Of a stretch of 64,000 nucleotides of DNA, positions 33,124-45,279 are shown in pieces (within the stretch, counting starts at the first letter, position 1; the number at the start of each line of letters is the position of its first letter). The notes under the pieces were generated by a model that had not been told where the DNA came from, did not search any database, and saw only the letters and a program-made list of their open reading frames with translations. This DNA is from Parastagonospora avenae f. sp. tritici 18332-5 (Eukaryota; Ascomycota; Dothideomycetes; Pleosporales; Phaeosphaeriaceae). Made by a program: the position numbers and the translations under genes. The stretch is from NCBI GenBank assembly GCA_022559985.1, contig JAFJTR010000065.1:1-64000 (forward strand), read 5' to 3'.

Positions 33124-34774
33124 CTACAGGAACCACCTAAACTCAGGGTTTTGGGGGCCATCCTTCAGCTTCTCCGTGCTTACATCCCTCGCGCTCAGAT
33201 TGACACCCTGCTTTGCATTCCTTCTCTTGTTGTCAATTGTCATGTAAATACCCAGTAACAACGCAGCGAATGCTCCAGTGGCCCCGAAAGCTGCTGTCGT
33301 GGCAAGCGCAGGGATATACTTGGGTTCGTCCTGCGGACGGAAAATGTTTGAACTCACCACACCCATGAGATTCGCAAGGGGCACACCCACAGATGTCAGA
33401 GTGACGCGCTTATTCTCGTCTGCGACATTGTTGTTGTACCATGTTGACAGCAAGACAGATGGTGCAGAGGTGCCCCATGTCATCATGAAGCATGCAAAGT
33501 ATGCGACCTGAATGGAGTTTGCTACGTCTATCGTGGCAAAGACGATGAAGCCCGTGAATGTCAAGAGAAATCCAAGTACGATGAAAGGGAATCGTAGACG
33601 GGAGTAATCGGATGCGAATGCCAGGATGAGCAGCACGACAGCGCCCACAATGTTCGGTGCAACTGTGTACAAATTGGTCTTGATCTTGTTGTAGCCGAGT
33701 CGTTGAACAATCTGGGGGAGGAAGAGCGAGACAGATTGCAATGGGACGCCAAGGCAGATTTCGATGGCCAGGAAGCCGTACGTAGAAGGTATAGCAAAGA
33801 TTCCAAGGGCTTTCCGAAGGTTGAAGGCTTCGCCGACCACTGATGACGAGTCAATCTGCAGTCGAGTGTGCGCGAGCCTTTTCTCGTCATCGTTCAGGAA
33901 CTTGGCTTCGTAGCCATTCTTTGGTAGGTACCAGTACGCGAAAAAGCTGACTGAAATTTTGTTAGGAAGCGATGCCAAACACATCTTACAGCAATACTTA
34001 CACAAAATAGTCAGAGAACCCTCAATGATGAACAGATATCGCCAAGAGTCGAGCATCGATTGGATGTGGAACACGCCGAAAGCCAGTAAACCAGAAAATG
34101 CGTTGGCAATGTTGGAAGCAGCGTAGAACAATGCGAGTCGTCGTGCAAGCTCGCCTCTGCGGTAAAAGGTCGTCAGGTAGTAGATCACCAGAGGGAAGAA
34201 GGCGGACTCCGCCATGCCTGATTCCGTTAGCTTTCTCACATCAGGTCACCGAAAAGTTGAACACACCTAAAAACCACCTCAGCGCCATCATGCCAGACCA
34301 ATTCTTAGCACTTGCAGCTAATAAAGTCGCACTCCCGAAACAGAACATCATGATTGGGAGCACGCGATGTGGTCCATACTTTTTCCCGAGCATGCCTATC
34401 GGTGGTGCGAAGATGACATACGGCACATAAAAGATGCTCAACATAGTATTGTACTGGTTTCCGTGGAAGCCAAGATCTTTGTCCATACCATCAGTCTTCG
34501 CGTTACCGAGATTACCCTGCAAATCGTCAGTATATATGCTTCAGACGACCCAATTACAAACCTTGTCTAAAGCGTTAAAGAGATACATGACTGCGAGCAT
34601 AGGCAGCATGCGCAAGTCAAACTTCAGGCATAACGCCTTTTCGTGTTCGAAGTTTGGCAGATGGATTGTTTCGCCTGCGCGAGGGATGGACGTCATGGCA
34701 TTCTTTGAAGATGAGATAGACGACGTGACTTTCAGATCGTTTTTCGCGATTTCGGGATCCTCGGCGGTCGACAT
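33124..34774 (-). CDS. MFS permease, anion:cation symporter (Dal5-like) family
   Basis: A plasma-membrane organic-anion or allantoate/vitamin-type importer. Four exons: 34774-34562, 34516-34267, 34217-34002 and 33950-33124; introns are 45-51 nt with GT-AG ends. The total is 501 aa. After a soluble N-terminus with KFDLRMLPMLAVMYLFNALD the 12-TM core follows, with YNTMLSIFYVPYVIFAPPIG, LGKKYGPHRVLPIMM and RWFLGMAESAFFPLVIYYLT. Those are classic ACS-family motifs. A long loop leads to the C-terminal six segments (FLAIEICLGVPLQSVSLFLP, VAPNIVGAVVLLILAFASDY). The substrate cannot be assigned. Introns fall at the same places as in many fungal relatives, supporting the model. Confidence 0.9.
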
Positions 34775-36515
34775 GGTGGTTACTGGGTGTAGACGTTGAG
34801 CAACTCCTCGAGGTGTGGCCGCGGAATGAGGTTACCAGACGTGACAGTCGCAGTGCAGGAGCCCACGTGGTTGTGCGACGATCCTCGGAAGCAAAAAGTG
34901 GCAATCCAGATATTGCACAATCCAGCTCTTATCTATGCTTCTCCAAAAGTGGAGGGACGGAGAAGTGATTGCAGAAGATTATCAGTACATAGCAGCGCAA
35001 GCCCTTATCCGTGCCTCAGGTGAGATCCACGTTGGATGAGGTAATATTTCTCCGGCAATGTTACAGTCAGGCACGCGCCAGTATCGTACGCCGTGTCGAC
35101 CAATCCTCACTTCGACTGAGCAGCGGTCCTGCATGCCTCTTGCAGCGAGGATCGACGCTCATGTCCTGACAGGCTCTTGACAAGGGATGGCCATCTGTAC
35201 TGTGGGCTCGGTTGAAGCCGTAAGGACTCGTTTGGCATCTTCCTCATTATCTTAGTGAAGACGAAACGTGTGCTTTGATGGATGAATGAGCTTCTAGTGT
35301 CTCGATGCGAAGTCAGAAAAAATGAATGTGAGAGCAGGGATTGGGGCATTGCTCCTTCCCCATGGCGGGCCTGGTTTTCATTTCCCCGCATTATCGGTTA
35401 CTAACAATCGCATTTGCCATTACAATCACAATCCCAACATCCGCTCTCAAGCGTTCAGACTAGCATCATTACTCAACTTCTACGTTGAAATGCTCCAAAA
35501 CACACCTGTCCAGCTTATCTTGGCTGTTCAAGTGTAGCTCATGCATGTAGAACACCGTTGCTCGATAAGAGACATAGCACAAGATAACGCGCCGTCAGCA
35601 ATTATTGGCTAATAATACTGCGCACGACCCCTGACATTGATCCGCGTTCAGTGCATCCGGACCGACTCGTGTGTGCGTGAAGTTTTCATGCATGGCATCA
35701 TGCTCGACATCGCAGTCACTACAAGTTGTACCAGTAATCGCAGATGCCTGAGTATGAAGATTGGAGGATGAGTATGCATAGGAAAAAGCATGTTACCGAC
35801 GACGTCATGCGTCACATTGCCTGACTCGATTGGGGAATCCCAGAAAATGCACACACGGAGCACATGTTCCTCTTTTCCATCCATGGTCGCGGCTGTTATG
35901 GATCACGACCTTGGCAATGCACGGATTCTGCCCGGTAAACAGTCCTGCGCAGGTAATTGTTTCGGGCTGACCGTCTTGGCTGTGGAGTTCCTATGGGGTT
36001 ATCTGGTACTCTATCGATGCGGATGATGCGGTATCGGCTGGCTCTCCACAGATAGATTATGCGCGTATGTGGAGACGAGAACCTTCCGAATGGAGATATA
36101 CGCGAAGGCATGTTCCCTGTCGATGGCTGAAGCATGAGTTTGTATCTTCGAAAAGATCACTAGTCTGTGGAGTCTATGAGCATGTTGGAATAAGCGGCGT
36201 GATGCTGGAATAAACTTTATTGTGTGGTCTGATCTCACGAAAAGTGTCTGCATCCTGTATACAGGTTGCTGTGTTCCGGTGCCGTCTATACTTGACATAC
36301 GAGAGACATGGATGCGAAATGAAATGTTCGCAGTATCAAGCGTGGGTCTCGGTCCACTGAAGGCTAAATAGAAAATGCGTGCTCATGAAGTGCCTCTCAG
36401 TGGCACATTAAACGCCCAAGGGGTATCCTATCCGGCAAAATGAGACTTTTGCTCTTTCACGCCTCTATAACAAGTGAAACGAAAAGTAGGAGGGAAGCAA
36501 AGAGAAAAGACTAGA
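34775..36515. other. Gene-poor stretch
   Basis: About 1.7 kb upstream of the MFS gene. Short ORFs on both strands lack recognisable motifs and overlap one another. No RNA gene, repeat array or mobile element is seen. Confidence 0.4.
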
Positions 36516-38228
36516 TCACGGATTGTGCGCCGCCTCTTTACCCTTGGATGAATGAGGGTGGAGCAGATTTGGTCGCGCCCATTTGGCCAGGTTACTAGCG
36601 TTGAAGTGGAGAGGCTCTTTGACGCCTTTCTCCCTGACAGGCATTTTGCGCTTCGACCGGCCCGAGACATACATGGGTTGCTGCGCGTGACCATTGTGAA
36701 TGTTAGGCATGCTCGGTCTCGACCTCAACTTGGGCTTCTTGTCGCGATGCTCATCATCAGTCGTCTCGGTGTCGAAACTTCGCAAACTGCTTCGCTCTGA
36801 GGAGAATCTTGGTTCACTAGTGTGGCTAGAAGACTGTGTAGAGATGCGCTGCAAGGGACTCATTCTGGATGAGTGGTTTGACGATTGTGATTGTGCGCGC
36901 TCAATAGGACTCAACAGAGCAGCCGAGTCGGCAAGGACATCCAGCTTCGAAGGCGCCCTGTCCGCCAACGAGTGAGTTCGAGATGAATATGTTGGAGGAG
37001 GATCCTGGTAATCGTACATGATTTCAGAATCCAGGCTTTTGTACTTGACTGTGCCATCAAGCTCTTCGTCGTGATTCCAACAAGACTCGTCAACGCTGCT
37101 GACAGCTGGTAGGAACCTGATCTCGTTCCAGGTGACATCTTCGTATTGCAAAGTAATGTAGAGGATATCGCCCTGCATCTTGTCGTGTGCGATGCAATGG
37201 TCCTCGAGGAACGGGTAGTCCCACACATCGCGATGGATGAGGTCCGCGGGGAGAAGCGTCAAAGCCATTCGACCAAAAGGTTCGTCAGCTGGGCGGTGGC
37301 CGGTCAGTGGCATCCAGGGTCGGCCTCGGAAGACACCTTTGAACGCGTTGTCGATGCGGTTCGCGAAGCACGAACTATCTTGAGTTGGGAAGTCTAGATT
37401 TTGCTGTAGCTTGCGTGATGCACATCGCTTGTAACCGTTGCTGTCGGGATCAAAGGCGAATCGCTGCGACTTGCGCAGCACGAAGACGACACGCACACTC
37501 CATGACAATGGGTACTTTTTGTCGGTTCGAATGGGAAGTTGGCCAATCGAATGATGCGGTTCTGTTTGCATGAGGAGCGGGACTTGTGGAACTGGTGCTG
37601 CTTTGGGAGTCGACCTGCGGGCTCTGGGTGTGGAGGGACCGGGTGTGACGTCTCTTGACATGCCTCCAGCATGCTCGACTCGATCGACTCTATTCTCCAA
37701 GTCCATGCTGACGTCGTCCAGCATGACCAGACGCTCCTGCATGCCTTTGATCTGGTCGCTGAATTCGGTCGTCTTGTCCACCACAGCCTCGACCCTGTCG
37801 TCCATGGATAGCTTCAGGATCCTCATGTTCTCGTACATGCGTGCCTCTATGGCGCGGCTCGTTCTGACCAGCTCTTCACGTGCCATGCGCTCCCTGAACA
37901 GCTCCTGCTTCCAAGCTTGCTCAAGGCCTTCAAGGCGCTTGACTTCTTGTTTCAACTGCTTCATCTCTTCGACAGCGTGGGCATAGTCGTCCATTGTCAC
38001 GACGGACAATGGCTGCGATTCATGGTGCCATGCCTGGTGCCCGCACCCGCAGCGGGAGCGCACAACCGAGTCTGGGTAGAAGCTGCGGCATGTGCAGCGC
38101 TGGCGCGAGCCATTGCCGTCGGACTCAGGGACGATGAAGGCACACTCCCCGCGTGGAAGCTGTGCGTCGTCACTGGGGGCGGGCTTTCCAGACAGATGGA
38201 CGCGAGGCTGGGCGTTGTTATGGTACAT
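36516..38228 (-). CDS. Conserved-looking fungal protein with Cys-rich motif and coiled coil, function unknown
   Basis: The frame is open to 38273 but the first ATG is at 38228, giving 570 aa. Residues about 20-70 hold a Cys/His cluster (RCTCRSFYPDSVV, RCGCGHQAWHH) that could bind zinc. A coiled coil follows (DYAHAVEEMKQLKQEVKRLE to about 185), then a Pro/Ser linker. The middle third (KYPLSWSVRVVFVLRKSQRF to KYKSLDSEIMYDY) is compact, with many Trp/Phe residues, and may be a folded domain. The last 150 residues are Ser/Arg/Lys-rich and probably disordered or nuclear. I do not recognise the family. It sits alone between long intergenic stretches. Confidence 0.75.
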   Translation of the reverse strand: MYHNNAQPRVHLSGKPAPSDDAQLPRGECAFIVPESDGNGSRQRCTCRSFYPDSVVRSRCGCGHQAWHHESQPLSVVTMDDYAHAVEEMKQLKQEVKRLEGLEQAWKQELFRERMAREELVRTSRAIEARMYENMRILKLSMDDRVEAVVDKTTEFSDQIKGMQERLVMLDDVSMDLENRVDRVEHAGGMSRDVTPGPSTPRARRSTPKAAPVPQVPLLMQTEPHHSIGQLPIRTDKKYPLSWSVRVVFVLRKSQRFAFDPDSNGYKRCASRKLQQNLDFPTQDSSCFANRIDNAFKGVFRGRPWMPLTGHRPADEPFGRMALTLLPADLIHRDVWDYPFLEDHCIAHDKMQGDILYITLQYEDVTWNEIRFLPAVSSVDESCWNHDEELDGTVKYKSLDSEIMYDYQDPPPTYSSRTHSLADRAPSKLDVLADSAALLSPIERAQSQSSNHSSRMSPLQRISTQSSSHTSEPRFSSERSSLRSFDTETTDDEHRDKKPKLRSRPSMPNIHNGHAQQPMYVSGRSKRKMPVREKGVKEPLHFNASNLAKWARPNLLHPHSSKGKEAAHNP

Positions 38229-38595
38229 CAGGAGCTGACCGCAGGCGGTGTTGGTGGGGTTGGTCCTGGACAAATGGTGGGCGGCTCATGGAAGGCCGGA
38301 GGGTCAGGAGGCAAGGGTATCAGGAGTCAAAAGGAACGGATGCTCGAGTAGTTCAAGAGCCAGCCAAGAGCCTGAGGCGAGAGGGTTAGCTGGGGATAAG
38401 GGCTATAGCAATATATAGAACAAGCAAGCAGCCAGGATCGGAGCTGGCGCACAAGATAAGCAACCATGGACAACTTACAGTCAGGAACCACGCTGTCGGG
38501 GCATATATGCATGGGAGCAGCCGAGCAGTAGTGGCACAATCAGCAAGGAGCGTCACTCGAAGGACGCGTGCGCCCGTGGGAGGAGGTGGTGTTTT

Positions 38596-38624
38596 GCAGC
38601 AGCAGCAGCAGCAGCGGCGGCAGC
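38596..38624. repeat. GCA/GGC trinucleotide microsatellite
   Basis: Six GCA-type triplets in a row followed by a short CGG/CAG mix. It lies about 370 bp upstream of the coiled-coil gene start, in presumed 5' regulatory DNA. Confidence 0.85.
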
Positions 38625-38748
38625 AATAGGGAGCGCGATGAACATCAGCAGGACGGAACACAGGATGTGCAGGCACTCTTTCTTTTTGGTAGCGGACTAG
38701 CTCCCGCGCCGGGGATGGACAGCCCTGGCATGCCTGGGGACGGGGGCA

Positions 38749-38790
38749 CGGTGGACGGTGGGCGGTGGACGGTGGACGGTGGGCGGTGGC
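38749..38790. repeat. 7-bp minisatellite, six copies
   Basis: Units of CGGTGG followed by A, G or C: six tandem copies (42 bp). Non-coding and strongly strand-asymmetric in G. Confidence 0.85.
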
Positions 38791-41199
38791 CGCTGGTGGG
38801 TTCAGCGCGAAACTGGAGTTGGGGCGTGGTGTAGCCAGCCGTAAGAGATAAGACTCAGGCTTTCTGGCGCGCGTGGGAGGAAGCACTCCGACCACGCCGC
38901 AGGCCACACCCCGTCCCATTGCGTGCCTGTCGCCGCCCCTTCACTGCCGCAATCGCTGCAGCCGCATGTGCCCTGCAGAAGACACCATTTCATGGCCGTC
39001 GCCCCACTACCAGCAGGAATGTGCAGTGTGAACGCCCTTCAGCCACAGCCCGCGGTCCCATGTCGCCGCACGGTATGCCACCCCACGTCTGAGGCCATTA
39101 TCAACACCTTTTCGTCAGCGCTGTCGTGCCACCACCGCTGCCCCTTTGCGTGCACCTGGCCCGTCGTGAGTGCCGCAAGCAGACGCAGCGGTCCTCGACC
39201 AGACCACAGCTATGCAGGGCCATTGTCCCGTTGCAAGAGCCTCTGCGCCTTGCTGCCGTCCTGGCCACTTGTAGTGGTGCTGCTTATCGGGCTATCTGAT
39301 ACACCCCACGGCTCGCGAGTCGCCCTCATTGGCTGCCATCTCGCGACATGTCCAGCGCAAGAACTCCCAGACTGCCTCCCGACGTCTGGCAGAATCCACT
39401 GCGACAGCCTAAACCAGCATTTCGCGCCCGAACATGCAATCTGTGCCAACTACCACGCCGAATCATGTCATGCATTCACTCGCCGACGGCCGTCTCGGCT
39501 TGCGACATAGCATTTGATCCCCATCTTCACATGTCCGTCACCAACCCAGCTTATACAACCTCGCCATATGCGTTGCGACCGCGCCGTAAAACTACTACCA
39601 AGCGCGCCCACTTGCATGTCGTCTTCCATGTGTGCGGGTGCGAGGAACTGTTATTGGCGGTTGAGCCCCAGCCTCACCCGCGATCCTACACTGGCCCCCG
39701 GCATTGCACCATAATTCGCTGTGTACTCGTTGGCACATGAAACAGGGAATGCCCATGTCGAATCAGAACGCGTCTGTCAAGTACAGACAACACTGACATT
39801 TTTTTTCCACCTCAGAATTGAGCCACGCTGACCGCCCAGTGAACCACTCTGGTGCTCGCAACACTTCGGCAATGAGCAGAATCCCACGTTTCGTAAAGGG
39901 CACACGCCCGCGGGTTGCCAAATGAGTCGCTGACGATGAAAACGGCCCACGGTTGGACTATGTTTGCCACTTCATTCCAGCTCCCACACGCGTGGCATGT
40001 CTCGTAATTATGGCGTGGTTGTGGCACAACCCTTGTTTCAACGGCCATAAAGCACTCAAGGCGACACCGCAATTATACTTGGGTATGTCTCGCAATCAAC
40101 ACGGCAGTTTTGCGAAAAGTCGTGCAACCGAGTCTTCCTGCTGGTTACACGCGCAACATGTCGAGATAGGACGGCATCATCACGCTATCTCGCGAATACT
40201 CCTCTTGGTCCAGGCTACCGCGTTACGCATGTACGCTATCATGGCTCAAGTTGAAATACCTTATCTACGGAAACATCATGACACCTTCCTCTATGTTGCA
40301 ATTGCGACACGTCCTCGTCGCGCGCTGCCCACACGCTCGAAATGGCTAGCACGCCGATGCGGGAGCTCCCGCTATGTGGGATTTGGTTTTATGTCATTCT
40401 GTTCCTGATCTGGGCTGCCTCAGGCCGTTTGACGTTTTCCTGTCGTGACATCCTCGTTGCATTGAACTCGCATTATAGATTAGCGAACACTCCGCCAGAT
40501 CTCGTGTCTCCTACGGTATTGTCAAGCTTCCACCAACTGATTCAAGAAAACGCTCTTGTCGTCTTATGCTCCGTGCATTATGCACTGATCTGTCCACGAT
40601 GTTGTTTCTCATGCTGGACACAGTGAGATTTTAGAGATCTACGTCAACTGGGATATGCTTGCTTGCGGAGAAGGCATTACGGTAGCGATGATGTTGGTAA
40701 GGCGAGGTGGGTCAATTCCTGCCCTTCACCCTGGCAAGTGCTCGTTCACAAAGTTTAGACCAGTCGCGCGATTTAAGACGAGTTCGTTTCCAAAGCCACA
40801 TTTGGTGCATGCGCATTGAGACTGAATTTGACATCGGGCCGCAGTCTCATGATGGGAGCAATGGAGCGCCGACCCCATCCGCCCCTAAGAAGCGTACGAC
40901 AGAGCCATGTCCAGGTCACCTGGTGAGGCGAATGGACTTCAACTGGTAAAATTACATGCACAGCAACACGAGCTGTGATAAAAACCCCCTGACGAATTGC
41001 TCTTCGTGTCTGCCTAGGTACAGAACAAAGTTGCCTATTTAAACATACTAGTTAACGCTTGGTCCTCGGTGACCTTGGCATGCCGAAGTTACCCACCAGC
41101 TTCCCTCGCATCATCGATCAGTCACACCCACTCCCGAGTCGCCCAAAGAGAGTCGGGATCCCGCTCTGAAGTACCCTCGTGCTGGAAAAGTAACCAAGC

Positions 41200-43524
41200 A
41201 TGCCGGAAGAAAACTGGGCCGCGCATGGCGGTATACAAGCTGTAGGAAACCCTTGGTAAATGCCCACACGCAGCTAATCGGGCTCTGCAGTGCGATTCTT
41301 GCCATGCTAGGAAGGTCAAATGCGATCGCAAAGACCCATGTGCCAATTGTACCGCTTCCAAGAACGAGTGTCTTCGCAACAGACACAAACGGACACCTCG
41401 TCCGAAGGTCAGAACGTGGGCATTTCTCCCACCTAAGCCCAGCCTACTGATGCTCACAATGGCTTAGTGATGAAAAGATCCAGGCTCTAGTGCAACGCCT
41501 CTCCACGCTTGAGAATTCTGTCCGTAGTACCACGCGGGCGCCAAGCACTGCAGTTCCAGATCATACTAAATCTTCTGCAACCCCAGAGGATCCAGCATTA
41601 GGCGAACGGCCATCGAAGCGAAGACGAACTGGGAGCTCGATAACTCCATCGGCCCCGGTGACCACTGTCGAACTAGAGACTACTCGACAGCCTGCCACCG
41701 AGGCCCGGACTCTCATCAGCAAAGAACTCTCTACTAATGGCTTGCTCTCAGTACACCAGCGCTCGGTGCTTGAGACAGCTATCTCGTTCGTGGATCACCT
41801 CTCTCATGCTCCAGTGCCCCCAATCACAGATCGCAGTACCTTTGACAAGTCCATGTACCTATCAACCGACTTGTCACCAGGCGAGATATTACATGTGATC
41901 TTAGCTAGTAGGTCTAGCGACTTATTCAAAGTTCCAACTAACATGTTACAGCTGAGCCACAACAACTGGATATGACTTCCATTAATTTTCATAGTCTTGA
42001 CCACATACCGCCCAAGGCCGTGGAGAGAATAGGGCTTGCACTGATGGAAGGCACTGCTGATGAGAAGACACTTCTCCTGTATAAAGTCATCATACACTTC
42101 AAGGCTGCTGTCATTCTTTATACCAGCAATCTACAAGGTCCGAAGAGCGTAGAAGTCCAGAAACACATCAAGCAAATGGAGTATGACCACCTAACAGCCG
42201 CGCTCACTGCCTTGGACAAGGTTGGCTTGCTGACGAGCCCTTCGCTCCTCCTGGTGCAGGCTTTAATTACAGGAGTAAGTAGTTATGGTTCTTCAGTCCA
42301 AGCTACACAGCCTGACTTCAGTGCTGCAGGCCATCTTGATGCAAATCATGGGTAACCCCACGAGCTGTTGGGAGCTCATCGCACATGCAGCCCGTTCGAT
42401 AGTAGCGCTTGGCTACCACACCATAACCGATAGCGAGCCAAAGAGCGAAGCGGACGAAGAGATCTACGCAGCTCTCGCGTGGTGCGGTCAATTCGATAGC
42501 GTAATGAGTTTGTTACTCCTGCGCCCGAGATCTCTACCACCACTCAACATCAAGATATCTTCCCTAGTCAAGCCCGAGCCAACAAATCCTATGTGCATCT
42601 TCGAAGTCTTTGGCATGGAACTGATACCTGTCCATGACAAGATACTCGACATCACCCTAGAAGCGGCAGCGAAGAGGCCAGTACACCGTTTGCGAGAAGA
42701 AGTTGCTTGGTGTCGCGCAACAATGGCGGACATCCTTGTTCTCATGGAGCGGGTCAGTGAAATAACTCTCCTCTAGTCTCACCGTTCTAACAGCTGTAGG
42801 ACTGTCCTTCACATTTATTTGACACCCGCCCCGACATTCTACTCCACTGGAAGTGTGTGGAGTTCAAGTACTATTCAACACTGGCTTCAGTTCATCGTCT
42901 GAGTCCTTCGGTAACCACGGTGCCGGCCGAGCGAGAAGCCTGTCTGGATAGTGCGCGCAAAGCGCTCGTGTGTGTAAAATTCATCGAAGCAACCAGCAAA
43001 AGTCTAGGTCATTTCATCGAAGGTTACGACCCGTATCTTTCCTGGTAAGGACTACAAACAGACGCAATACACGGAGCTTTGCTAATGTTGCTAGGACCAT
43101 GCTCTCGTATCCACTATGTCCCTTCTTCGTTGTGTTCTGCAATGTGGTTGGCACATCGAACGCGCAGGACTTCCAGCTCCTCCAGGACGTCACCGACAGC
43201 ATCTCTGAACTAGTGTCTGAGAACAAATTCGTCAATCGGCTGCATCGTCTCTGTACCACGTTGATAGGCCTCTGCAAGCCACTCATCGAATCGGTCCAGA
43301 TGCACACGAGCAACGCCAACCTCACAATACCGGAAGCTACTGACCTGTCGATGGATACGAGTACCGCGCCTCTGAACTTCCCTGACGCAAATTCGCATGT
43401 TGACGACTTCCTGACTTCATGGAACGATGACCGAATGTGGACTTTGTTCCAGTCGCAGCCTTCGCTCGATTGGTTTAATGCTGACATTCTGGACCCTGCT
43501 TGGGATATTGGATTGCTAAAATGA
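41200..43524 (+). CDS. Zn2Cys6 binuclear-cluster transcription factor, seven exons
   Basis: A fungal-specific DNA-binding regulator. Exons: 41200-41241, 41291-41415, 41468-41907, 41952-42274, 42330-42752, 42800-43044, 43095-43524. Introns are 44-55 nt. The spliced length is 2,028 nt (675 aa), in phase throughout. The short first exon encodes MPEENWAAHGGIQA; exon 2 carries the zinc cluster CDSCHARKVKCDRKDPC, CANCTASKNEC, with six cysteines in canonical spacing. A basic linker and a short coiled coil (DEKIQALVQRLSTLENSV) follow, as in Gal4-type dimerisers. The remainder is the fungal-specific middle-homology type helical region (AILMQIMGNPTSCWELIAHA), with an acidic/aromatic C-terminus (DDRMWTLFQSQPSLDWF). 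Targets are unknown; it is not beside an obvious metabolic cluster. Confidence 0.88.
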
Positions 43525-43910
43525 ATGGTTTCGGTTCAGTAGATCGTTGTACACTATGCCATATGTAGGACTTTGATTACGCACAAAACAAGAAGATTCA
43601 ACTTTCGCCTCAACAAGTCCATGGGCCGGTGCACCTTGTGGCTTTTGGCTCACGAACGCTCGCAATGCATGCTCTTTACATGGGAGCACGGAAAGGAGGG
43701 CACATTACTTCACAAAGCCAAAGTATATTGTTGAAACAAGCGCAAGGACTAATGAGATGACATCCTAGCTCAGACGGGTTTACTTACCATAGCGTACTTA
43801 CCATAATATACGTACCATACCATACCATACTTACCTCGGTTTCTTAATCTTCCCCTCACCACTCTACACTCGCACTGGTTGACTAGTAGCTAAGCCAAAT
43901 AGCTGCGGCT
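43525..43910. other. Short spacer with TACCATA-type repeats
   Basis: AT-rich. It contains a small imperfect TACCATA/CCATA repeat at about 43785-43832. No gene. Confidence 0.5.
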
Positions 43911-44380
43911 CTACTGCGAACTTGAAAGAGTCGTGGTCTCACTCGGTTTTCCCTTCTTCCCCAATCTAAACACCTCTCTCCTCTTCTTGTGCTCCTGATC
44001 AATGCTAGTCATAGCAGACTGTAAATCCTTCTTCTTGCCATGTCCAAGCCACTTCTCAAACGCTTTGATGTCGATGACTTCTTTCTTGATCCGGCGATGA
44101 CACAAGTCGTTAGCAAGGTGCTTAAAAAGAGGATCAGTAGGACTAGTACGATTGATCATAGCATTCCGTTCCTCCTCGGTGATTAACCGCGCGCTGATCT
44201 CGCGTCGGAGGGCGTCGAGAAGGGGCTTGGTGTGAATGTAGTAGATTCCCAGAGAAAGACAAGCTTGGTACAGGAGTACGTCCTGGACAAAGTTTGTGCC
44301 GGTGAGTTTTACTTCTTTGGCTTCAAGGCCGGGTTTCGAGGTGAAGATGTCCAGGAGACGCTCCAAACTCGCGACGTCTA

Positions 44381-44419
44381 ATATCCCCCACGACATAACG
44401 AATATCACACCGTAACGAG
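44381..44419 (+). repeat. Left terminal inverted repeat
   Basis: Begins ATATCCCCCACGA and contains the perfectly shared CGAATATCACACCG block. Preceded by TA at 44379-44380. Confidence 0.82.
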
Positions 44420-45279
44420 TGATTTTTCCTCTTTAAATATCTCAAACAGTATTTTGCGAGTCTATCGAGCTATAGTAGACACAATAAAATCTTTGACCCT
44501 TTCTACACTAGATACTAGCGTAGGGAGAAAAATACACAGTATTGCTGTCGTGGTCGATCAATTTAACTTCGCGTCAAATTCTCCTTTGGCAGTTATACCC
44601 CTGTCCAACAACGAGTAGCAGCACATCTTGGGGTTTCGGAGCTGTTGTAGGATGGTATAGTCATGGAAGAATCAGGCATTAAGGACTCAGGTTAATCTGA
44701 AGCAGGGTAGTGGAGTCCGAGAGTTTCGCCGACTGGCAGCTGGGTCCACGATCCTCTCGGTATTTTAGCTCAACTCTTCTCGGGTTAGCACCGAAACTTT
44801 GGCCGTACTGAATTTTGGCGCGCTTATCTCATCTGTGGCGTAGGCACGCTAATGTTTATCTAGTTTGCATTGTTTGTGTGGTTTGTTGAGCCTAAATTTA
44901 GAAGTAGCTTTTGTCGGCCGTGGGGTCTCCCGCACAGGCCGGTACTGTTTGCCCCAGGTTCCACCGCATGTTTGCTCTCACGCACTTCCCCATTGGGACT
45001 AGTGCGTGCTCCATCCAGTACATAGGCCTCTCTATCCCATAGCCTAATACTACATGATTCTCCCCAACCTTGACGCTTGACAGCTTTGTGTCCTTTGTTC
45101 GCTGCTAGGCACTGGCGCTTACTGGCGCTCGCTGCAGCTTGAGCAGCCCCCATCCTCCTCATCCCATAGAAAGCGACAGTAACATGGATAAAGCCAGTCA
45201 AGCACTGGCGGAAAGCCTTCCCGATGGCATTGCTGATACACTAACTGCTTGAGCTGCATATAGTAACGTCCCTCTCTCC

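Larger units (their letters stand above)
38229..41199. other. Three-kilobase intergenic region with GC-rich repeats
   Basis: No gene is supportable. It contains a trinucleotide run (GCA/GGC) and a 7-bp minisatellite listed separately. Long ORFs such as 38923-39510 are compositionally biased and show no domain. It probably contains the promoter and 5' untranslated DNA of the coiled-coil gene at 36516-38228. Confidence 0.5.

Noticed and set aside
38923..39510. 195-codon + strand ORF
   Set aside because: Biased Cys/Pro/Ser composition, no domain, in GC-rich noncoding DNA, with no splice or promoter support.
43785..43832. Short TACCATA-type repeat considered as a CRISPR-like or satellite array
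   Set aside because: Units are 5-7 bp, imperfect and without spacers; a simple microsatellite in a eukaryotic genome.
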